A stretch of DNA of 37,737 bases from a bacterium. Lineage in GTDB: Bacteria; Myxococcota_A; UBA9160; UBA6930. The stretch lies in assembly GCA_024228115.1 (NCBI GenBank), contig JAAETT010000085.1, forward strand, positions 1-37,737, read 5' to 3'. Made by a program: the position numbers and the translations under genes. The notes beneath the pieces are model-generated. The model made no database searches. It was given only the letters and a program-made list of their open reading frames with translations, and was not told the origin of the DNA. Shown piece by piece: positions 32,251-37,737 of the stretch (the first letter of the stretch is position 1; every line of letters begins with the position of its first letter).

Positions 32251-33692
32251 CGGAGTCGGTCCTGGATGCCATTCGGGCGCAAGCGGACGAACACCCGAAT
32301 GCCGTGGCTTGGATCGCCGATCGGGGGGAGGGTGGATCCGAGGCCCGGTGTTATGCCGAAATGATGCAACGGGTCGACGCGATCACGATCGATCTCGTCG
32401 CCGCAGGCATCGGGTCGGGCGAGCGCTGGGGGTTGATCGCGCCCCAGGGCGAGGAATTCATCGAGCAGGCGTTGGCGATTCTCGCCGCGAACGCATGTCT
32501 GGTCCCGATTCCCGAAGATACGGCGGGTCCGGCGCTCGAAGCCTTTGCCGAGCGCGCTCGCCTGCACGGCCTGGTGTGTCTCGGGCGGGACGGGAGCCTC
32601 GAGATGACGGCCCGAGAAGCACCGGGGGCACTCGATGGGCAGGGCGACGAGGCGTTTCGAGCGCTGCATCCGGCCTATCTGCGCTTCACGTCCGGAACCA
32701 CCCACCGGCGGAAGGGAGTCATCCTCGGGCACGCAAGGATTCTGGAGCGTCTCGCGGCGGCCAACCGTGGCCTCGGCATCGGGCCGGGAGATCGCATCCT
32801 CTGGCTTCTGCCGATGGCCCACCACTTCGTGGTCTCGATCCTTCTCTACCTGCGCTTCGGGGCGACGATCCTGTTGCCGAAGAGTTCCCTGGCGAAGGAT
32901 GTGCTGGCGTTTGCCGGGCGCGAAGAGGCGACCGTCTTCTACGCCTCTCCCTACCACTACAACCTGATGGCCAAGGATGCAGGCGAACAGCAGATGCGGG
33001 ATGTCCGCCTGGCGATCTCCACGGCCGAAGGGTTGCGACCCGAAATCGCCGAGCGGTTTCGGGCGCGGTTCGATCTGCCCCTACGCCAGGCTCTTGGCAT
33101 CATCGAGGTCGGTCTTCCCGTGATCGATCTCGCAGATCCGAAGCCGGGTGCGCTGGGCCGGCCCTTGCCTGACTACGATGTCTGGCTTCGTGTGGATGAC
33201 GGCGCTGCCCTCGAGGAATCGTCACCCGAGCGCACCGGCGAAATCTGCATCCGCGGTCCGGGCCTCTTCGATGCCTACCTCGAACCGTGGACGCCTTCGG
33301 CCAGCGTGCTCGAGCCCGACGGCTTCCGCACCGGGGACCAGGGTTTCTTCGATTCTGAAGGCCGCTTGTACCTGGCCGGCCGGCGAACGAATCGCATCAA
33401 CATGGCCGGCATGAAATTCTTCAGTGAAGAAGTCGAGGCGGTGCTCGACCGGCTTCCGGGAGTGCGCCGCAGTCGCGTCTCGGCACAGGCCCATCCCCAC
33501 CTGGGCGAAATTCCCGTGGCGGAGCTCGAACTCGACGAAGGTGCCGACGCGCCGGAGCGCAAGGCTCTGATGGCCCATTGCCGGCAGCATCTCGCGACCT
33601 ACAAAGTGCCGCGAAAGTTCGACGTCGTGGATGCGCTTCCCTTGACCGCGACAGGCAAACTCGAGCGGATTTCGGATTCACGGGAGGAATAA
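32247..33692 (+). CDS. Acyl-adenylating ligase (acyl-CoA/acyl-ACP synthetase family)
   Basis: 481 residues, ANL superfamily. The phosphate loop is RFTSGTTHRRKG (TSGTT 148-152), with His-Arg-Arg where Gly-x-Pro is normal. Other motifs are QALGIIEVGLP in the A5 position, GEICIRGPG, FRTGDQGFFD, GRRTNRINMAGMKFFSEEVE and the catalytic Lys471 in LTATGKLER. All catalytic positions seem present, so it should activate a carboxylic acid with ATP and pass it to a thiol, most likely the ACP encoded in the same operon. The substrate cannot be predicted. GGGGG lies before the ATG, which overlaps the previous stop. It is convergent with the glycosyltransferase gene. Confidence 0.88.
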   Translation: MTESVLDAIRAQADEHPNAVAWIADRGEGGSEARCYAEMMQRVDAITIDLVAAGIGSGERWGLIAPQGEEFIEQALAILAANACLVPIPEDTAGPALEAFAERARLHGLVCLGRDGSLEMTAREAPGALDGQGDEAFRALHPAYLRFTSGTTHRRKGVILGHARILERLAAANRGLGIGPGDRILWLLPMAHHFVVSILLYLRFGATILLPKSSLAKDVLAFAGREEATVFYASPYHYNLMAKDAGEQQMRDVRLAISTAEGLRPEIAERFRARFDLPLRQALGIIEVGLPVIDLADPKPGALGRPLPDYDVWLRVDDGAALEESSPERTGEICIRGPGLFDAYLEPWTPSASVLEPDGFRTGDQGFFDSEGRLYLAGRRTNRINMAGMKFFSEEVEAVLDRLPGVRRSRVSAQAHPHLGEIPVAELELDEGADAPERKALMAHCRQHLATYKVPRKFDVVDALPLTATGKLERISDSREE

Positions 33693-33706
33693 CGAGCCCG
33701 ATTCCG

Positions 33707-35083
33707 TCAGGCGGTACCCGTTGTTTCGATCCGGGCAAGGGCCCGGCGCGTGGAGGCGAGGCTCCACCCTTCACGGAGTGCAGACTCCGGAACGAAGGGC
33801 GCCTTTCGGATCGCCTCCTCCAGCGGGACCATTGGAAAATGACGATCGCGTAGGTGGTGGATGAAGCGAAGCGTGCGCAGCGCGTCGAATCGCTCGTGGT
33901 GGTGGCGGAGGCTCTGCGTGCGTCCGGCTTCGGCTGGACCGAGGGCGCCAAGTTCATCCAGGAGATCATGCAGAAGCGCGGCGTCGACATTGGCGGTGGC
34001 GAGGGTTTCGGCTGCGTGTTCGGAGAGGCAGTCGCGAAGGCTCCGGGTGGTTGAAACAAGGGAGCCCAGGGTACGAAGCCAGACCCCCAGCCACGTGAAG
34101 ATCCGCGGGTCATAGGCGGGGTAGAACTCGTCGGCTTCGATGCGCTCGAGTTCCTTCTTGATCCCGGCGCCGGTACCGAAGGGAACGCGGCTCGAAACGC
34201 GGCCGCTCAGGAGCATGGGTTCGCCCCGCAGCGCGCCAACCGGCCCCAGCTTGGCGAGTTTCGCGAGCATGTGAAAATCTTCCGCCGCCTGCCGCTTCGG
34301 GAATCCGCGCACCTTTGCATAGGCGAGGGGAGAGAGCGCGAGTGTGCTGCCAATCGTGTGGAATGCATAGGGAGAGCCCGCGCTGCGAAGACCGAGAACG
34401 TAATAGCGGAGGAAGATCTCGTAGCGAAGTGCGGCCCGCGCGGTTTCGGGGTCGGGTTCCAGCACGTGACAGAAGTCGTAGGTGAACGCGGCAGGACCAT
34501 CCTCGAGAGGGATCTCGCGAGCGGCCCCGAGCGGTCGGCTGAAGTAGTCGGCCGGAAAGGAGACGTCGGCGTCGCTGCAATGGATCCAGGGAGATTCGAT
34601 TCTTCCGGCCGACCACAAAGCGAGCGCGACATCCGCACCGATCTTTCGCGCCAACCCGACGCCTTGCCCTTCGGGCAGGACTCGACCCGAACGGGTCCGA
34701 TCGATGACCAGCAGATCGCCGCGCGGATGGGGACGGCGCGTCATGAACGTTCGCTGCCCGGTTGCTCCCGGCCCGACGTCGACCAACGCGGCCAGCGAAT
34801 CCTGATTGGCTTCGCATATCCACTCGGGAGATGACTTCGTGTCGTTGACCACGACGATGATCAGGATCTCTCCGCTGGGTCCCTCCGGAACACCAGAAAG
34901 TGTCTGTAGCAGGCCCTCGCCCTCGCCGTGGGAGGGAATGCAGAGCACGTGGCCGTAGCGCCGCGCCTCGGGCAGGCACGCGCGGATCTGTCCAGCCTCG
35001 GGCTCGGCCCACTGCTCCAGGTACTTCCGGACTGGCTTCCAGGCCGCGGCTTCCCTGGCCGACGCTGCAGCAACCGGCTTCAT
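33707..35083 (-). CDS. GT2-type (GT-A fold) glycosyltransferase-like protein
   Basis: 458 residues. Residues about 44-180 show a nucleotide-sugar fold: HVLCIPSHGEGEG, ILIIVVVNDT, GVGLARKIGAD and the metal site HCSDADVSFP (DAD at 171-173). The acceptor-side acidic motif is AAEDFHMLAKL (E268-D269), followed by GRVSSRVPFGTG. Residues beyond about 330 are helical and Leu/Arg-rich with no domain I recognise. It should transfer a sugar to an unknown acceptor in the cytosol. I chose the ATG at 35083; the frame is open upstream inside the MiaE-like gene region. It is third in the minus-strand set after the kinase and MiaE-like genes. Confidence 0.72.
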   Translation of the reverse strand: MKPVAAASAREAAAWKPVRKYLEQWAEPEAGQIRACLPEARRYGHVLCIPSHGEGEGLLQTLSGVPEGPSGEILIIVVVNDTKSSPEWICEANQDSLAALVDVGPGATGQRTFMTRRPHPRGDLLVIDRTRSGRVLPEGQGVGLARKIGADVALALWSAGRIESPWIHCSDADVSFPADYFSRPLGAAREIPLEDGPAAFTYDFCHVLEPDPETARAALRYEIFLRYYVLGLRSAGSPYAFHTIGSTLALSPLAYAKVRGFPKRQAAEDFHMLAKLAKLGPVGALRGEPMLLSGRVSSRVPFGTGAGIKKELERIEADEFYPAYDPRIFTWLGVWLRTLGSLVSTTRSLRDCLSEHAAETLATANVDAALLHDLLDELGALGPAEAGRTQSLRHHHERFDALRTLRFIHHLRDRHFPMVPLEEAIRKAPFVPESALREGWSLASTRRALARIETTGTA

Positions 35084-35115
35084 CGTCTGAGCGTCATCGC
35101 AAAGCCCGTCCCATC

Positions 35116-35688
35116 TCAGTGGAGCGCGGGCCGAATCGCCAGGCCTTGGAGGATCTTTGCTTCCGCGATCACCAGTGCTTCCAGACGTTCTTCGACGGAG
35201 GCCCGGGGGAAATACTCGTTTGCCAGCTCGATGAAGAGAGCATCGTGCCTGGCCTCCGACGCGGTGATCTCGCGATAGAAACCTTGCAGTGGCGGATCTG
35301 TCAGCGCCTCCGCGATCAGGCCGAAGCGTTCGCATCCTCGCGCTTCGACGATTCCGCTCACCAGGAGTCGGTCGAGGAAGTAGTCGTCCCGTCCACTGCG
35401 AATCTCCGCTCGCAACGCCCCGACGTAGGGATCCTTGGTGTCGCTTCCCAGGACGAGTCCGCGCTCCGCGACCCGTAGATAGACCTGGTAGAAGTGCTCG
35501 AGTTCCTCACGCGCCAGATCCATCATCGCTGCCACCAGCCGTTGGCAATCCGGATAGTGGGTGATCAAAGAGAGGGCTACCGCCGACGCCTTGCGTTCGG
35601 CTGCTGCGTGGTCGAGCAGGAACGCATCGAAGTCCGCCAGGACCGCGCTGAGCCAGGCCGGCGATGACGCGGCTCGCAGGGTGATCAT
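35116..35688 (-). CDS. miaE: tRNA-(ms2io6A)-hydroxylase, MiaE-like
   Basis: 190 residues, ferritin-like four-helix protein. The diiron ligands are visible: E31 in HAAAERKA, E62-x-x-H65 in EELEHF, E120 in ARGCERF and E145-x-x-H148 in SEARHDA. The block ITHYPDCQRLVAAMMDLAREELEHFYQVY matches the short MiaE form found in pseudomonads and others. MiaE hydroxylates the isopentenyl side chain of ms2i6A37 in tRNA with O2. The ATG at 35688 has no strong ribosome-binding site. The phosphotransferase gene ends 44 bp upstream and the GT starts 32 bp downstream on the same strand. Confidence 0.87.
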   Translation of the reverse strand: MITLRAASSPAWLSAVLADFDAFLLDHAAAERKASAVALSLITHYPDCQRLVAAMMDLAREELEHFYQVYLRVAERGLVLGSDTKDPYVGALRAEIRSGRDDYFLDRLLVSGIVEARGCERFGLIAEALTDPPLQGFYREITASEARHDALFIELANEYFPRASVEERLEALVIAEAKILQGLAIRPALH

Positions 35689-35732
35689 GACGGGCAGGGT
35701 AATCCAACTGCGCCAAGGGCCGCAGGCGAACG

Positions 35733-36707
35733 CTAGAGATTCCCCATGGCGGCGAGCGCTCCAGCGCGGGCTTCGTCGAAGGTGCCGACGCCCCGGGCAT
35801 CGAAAGCGGGATGCGTTTCCCGCTCGAGCTTCAGGGCGAGTGATACGGCGTGGATGCACTCGAAGACGGCAGCGAGTTCCGGATCCAGGCCCCGTGCTGG
35901 TGCGTAGCCCTTCCAGAAACGCGATCGCAGCGTCGGGAAGCTGGCCCGGTGCTCGCGCCAGATCGTCGGCCCCCATTTCTCGAGATCGAATTCAGCGAAA
36001 GGATGGTCGATGACGGCTGTCTGCCAGTCGATCACGCCCGTCAGCCGGAACCCGTCCTCCGGTTCGACCAGGAGCTGAGCCTCGTGGAGATCACCGTGGA
36101 TGGGAACGAGCGGGAGCGCCCGGGTGCAGGCGAGGGCGTCACGCAGGCGGGAGGTCTCGGTGGCATCCAGCCTCAGGCAGGCGCGGATCTGATCCGCCGT
36201 ATCCGCCACGCTGAAGCGATCTCCGACCAGCGTGTCCATTCTCGTGAACGGCTCCGTGTCGGGAGGTCGTCGTCGCGGCAACGGCCCGGGCTCGACCTCC
36301 TGCCAACGCCCGGCCAACGCACCGAGGCGCTCGGCGATCGCAGCCAGCACGATCAGATCCGCCCCAGCCAGTCGTCTCTCGAGCGGGATCCCCGGCAAGC
36401 GACGAATCGCGACGATGGGGTAGGGCGCCAACCCAACGTCTCGCCATACATCGAGCAGGGTTGGAATCTCGCCGAGGTGGGCGGCAGCAAAGACGCGGAG
36501 ACCTTCGATCTCGCGCTCCATGGCTTCGACCATCGATGCGTTCCGCGGAAAGAGGAACGCGCGATCCGGCGTGAGCAGGACGAGCTTGCTCCATCCGACG
36601 AAATCGGCCGTCAGTTCCTCGTCCGGATCAACGCCGGTGACCTGGAAGAAGCGCTCGACGTGTGGCGGCGAGATGACGGCCAGGAGCGGGTGGTCACGGG
36701 ACAGCAA
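35733..36707 (-). CDS. Aminoglycoside-phosphotransferase-family kinase (APH)
   Basis: 324 residues with a protein-kinase-like APH fold. The catalytic loop is IHGDLHEAQLLVE (D206 catalytic; the usual metal-binding Asn is Gln211, a variant seen in some APH groups), and the metal-binding Asp is D227 in GVIDWQTAVID. Such proteins phosphorylate small molecules; an antibiotic is only one possibility. The start used is TTG at 36707, the only start codon in this part of the frame. Upstream the frame stays open to a TGA at 36738-36740 and encodes a coding-like RVAHHRY, so the true start or a frameshift is unresolved. It leads the kinase-MiaE-GT gene set. Confidence 0.78.
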   Translation of the reverse strand: MLSRDHPLLAVISPPHVERFFQVTGVDPDEELTADFVGWSKLVLLTPDRAFLFPRNASMVEAMEREIEGLRVFAAAHLGEIPTLLDVWRDVGLAPYPIVAIRRLPGIPLERRLAGADLIVLAAIAERLGALAGRWQEVEPGPLPRRRPPDTEPFTRMDTLVGDRFSVADTADQIRACLRLDATETSRLRDALACTRALPLVPIHGDLHEAQLLVEPEDGFRLTGVIDWQTAVIDHPFAEFDLEKWGPTIWREHRASFPTLRSRFWKGYAPARGLDPELAAVFECIHAVSLALKLERETHPAFDARGVGTFDEARAGALAAMGNL

Positions 36708-36846
36708 GTACCGATGGTGGGCGACGCGACGGTTGCGTCAACGCCGGAAGGCATCTCAGCTGACAACGCGGACGGGAACACGAATTCCCCTTTAAATCCA
36801 GCCGGGTGCAGCAATGTGTGACATTTTCGGCCCGCCCGAACCACGC

Positions 36847-36871
36847 TTCTTCTCTGAGACGGAGAGAAGAA
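36847..36871 (+). promoter_or_regulatory. Perfect 9-bp hairpin enclosing the ribosome-binding site of the PEP-CTERM gene
   Basis: TTCTTCTCT at 36847-36855 is exactly complementary to AGAGAAGAA at 36863-36871, with a 7-nt loop. The ribosome-binding GGAGAG (36861-36866) lies in the loop edge and 3' arm, and the arm ends on the A of the ATG at 36871. In mRNA the stem would hide the start site, so translation may depend on melting or a bound factor. Confidence 0.5.
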
Positions 36872-37554
36872 TGCTGAGACGACGGCTGAGAACCGCCCAA
36901 CAGCGGGTCCGAACCATCCACCTTGCTCTGGCGCCTCTGGCGCTATTGGGAACGTTGTTTCTCGCCGCTCCCGGGGCGGCTCTCGTGATCGATTTCGAGG
37001 CGGCGCCGAACGGTTCCGACGCCGCTTCGTTCGATTGGGGCGGGGTCGCAGTCAGCTCCGCGCTGGTCCTCGACGAGACCACCATCGAGGCCCTCACGCT
37101 CCATTCAGCGGTTGGGACCTGGGCGACCTCCGGCAGTCAGGGCCTGTTCAACAGTCTCGCTCCGGATTTGAGCTTCACGTCGGCCGTTCCGTTCACGGCG
37201 TTCTCGCTCAGCTTTCTCAGTCTCCCCAGGCCAGATCAGGGGTACTACCAGTTGCTCGCCCAGCTCTGGTCGAATGGTCAGCTGGTCGACGAGTTCCTGA
37301 GCGATGGGCAGACGACCGGTGACAGCGGTCTGCACGAAGGCGTCTTCTCCGCCAGCGGCTTTCAGGCCGATCGCCTGGTGATCCAGGCCGTCGAGCAGAC
37401 GAGCTGTGCTCTCTGCCTCCAGCCGCCTCTCGCTGTCCGCGACAGTTTCTTCGTGGACGATCTGCAGCTCCAGACCGTTCCCGAGCCGGCAACGGCAATG
37501 ATTCTGCTGCTCGGAGCCGCCGGCGTGGCCGCCCGAGCCAGGAGGCTTCGATGA
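36871..37554 (+). CDS. PEP-CTERM sorting-domain protein
   Basis: 227 residues. The N-terminus is Arg-rich (MLRRRLRTAQQRVRTIH) followed by a hydrophobic signal core ending near APGAALV. The mature part is a beta-rich domain with many Ser, Thr, Asp and Gly and a CxxC (SCALCLQ). The C-terminus is a textbook PEP-CTERM signal: VPEPATAMILLLGAAGVAARARRLR, that is VPEP, a hydrophobic helix and a basic tail. Exosortase would cut at this site and pass the protein to the cell surface or EPS matrix; no exosortase is in the window. The ATG at 36871 has GGAGAG at 8 nt; an ATG at 36814 has only a weak site. Confidence 0.87.
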   Translation: MLRRRLRTAQQRVRTIHLALAPLALLGTLFLAAPGAALVIDFEAAPNGSDAASFDWGGVAVSSALVLDETTIEALTLHSAVGTWATSGSQGLFNSLAPDLSFTSAVPFTAFSLSFLSLPRPDQGYYQLLAQLWSNGQLVDEFLSDGQTTGDSGLHEGVFSASGFQADRLVIQAVEQTSCALCLQPPLAVRDSFFVDDLQLQTVPEPATAMILLLGAAGVAARARRLR

Positions 37555-37601
37555 TTCCGTTGTCCAAACCCTGTCGGCGCTTCAGCAAGGCTGCCATGCT
37601 A

Positions 37602-37704
37602 GTCCCTTGTATCGACCAAAGGCGGAAGTGTTGTCATGCTAAGCACTGCGTCCCCCGCAGCCAATCGGTTCTCGCCGTGTCGCGGGCCGATTCATGGGGC
37701 CCGT
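37602..37704 (+). mobile_element. Possible left end of an IS630-type element
   Basis: The stretch between the PEP-CTERM stop and the transposase start contains a TA dinucleotide at 37600-37601, the target duplicated by IS630 elements. GTCCCTTGTATCGACC follows. The opposite end is outside the window, so terminal repeats cannot be compared and the boundary is a guess. Confidence 0.25.
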
Positions 37705-37737
37705 ATGTCGAAGAAGCGGTATCGGATTGACTTGACG
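37705..37737 (+). CDS. Probable IS630-type transposase, first 11 codons at window edge
   Basis: An ATG at 37705 opens a frame reading MSKKRYRIDLT to the edge. Short Lys/Arg-rich starts of this form, followed by an acidic helix, are typical of the helix-turn-helix N-terminus of IS630-family transposases. Only 11 residues are visible, so this rests on resemblance alone. Confidence 0.4.
   Translation, partial: MSKKRYRIDLT

Noticed and set aside
1-37737. CRISPR array, tRNA or rRNA genes.
   Set aside because: No regularly spaced repeats and no tRNA- or rRNA-like sequence seen in any intergenic region on either strand.

Overview
The window is high-GC, densely packed bacterial chromosome, mostly coding, with short gaps and several ATGA stop-start overlaps. 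The gene mix is a BadH/BadI pair, an F420-type LLM oxidoreductase, a PEP-CTERM protein, a Prc-type protease, a MiaE-type tRNA hydroxylase, an EAL protein and a PAS protein ending in a C4 module common in former Deltaproteobacteria. It suggests an environmental Gram-negative of the former Deltaproteobacteria (Myxococcota, Desulfobacterota or Binatota). That placement is inference; the window has no rRNA or single-copy marker that decides it.

Layout. 1-183 is the N-terminus of a RAYT/Y1-type transposase running off the left edge, followed by a gene-free stretch with a nested inverted repeat. 559-8026 holds an HAD hydrolase and MATE exporter pair, a degenerate-GGDEF/EAL protein, a dienelactone hydrolase, a RarD-type permease, and an osmoprotectant ABC importer whose permease and binding protein are fused. 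8054-13840 is a minus-strand block: MBL hydrolase, Prc protease, a small Cys-rich membrane protein, BolA/IbaG, tRNA-dihydrouridine synthase and an SDR. 14096-19341 is a plus-strand block: PAS membrane protein, BadH and BadI, an ArsR-SRPBCC-DUF899 operon with a clear promoter and operator, and an alpha/beta hydrolase. 19395-22682 is the ahcY-cupin-methyltransferase operon, divergent from a secreted glutathione-peroxidase-like protein. 22723-26519 holds an EthD protein, an SDR, an MFS exporter and an LLM oxidoreductase.

26537-33692 is the most interesting part. A halogenase-like flavoprotein and a CrtI-like oxidoreductase face, across a 113-bp divergent region, a four-gene operon: free-standing acyl carrier protein, stand-alone condensation-type acyltransferase, FAD oxidoreductase and acyl-adenylating ligase. 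There is no ketosynthase and no multimodular NRPS. The set looks like a compact pathway that activates an acid, loads it on a carrier, oxidises or halogenates it, and transfers it to an acceptor. Its product cannot be named from sequence. Downstream on the minus strand are an APH-type kinase, a MiaE-like diiron protein and a GT2-type glycosyltransferase. The window ends with a PEP-CTERM protein, whose ribosome-binding site lies inside a perfect 9-bp hairpin, and the first codons of a probable IS630-type transposase.

Regulatory signals I could read directly are: the ArsR promoter with a 20-bp palindrome over the start codon; a palindrome in the spacer of the ahcY promoter; and hairpins that overlap the start regions of the PEP-CTERM and peroxidase genes.
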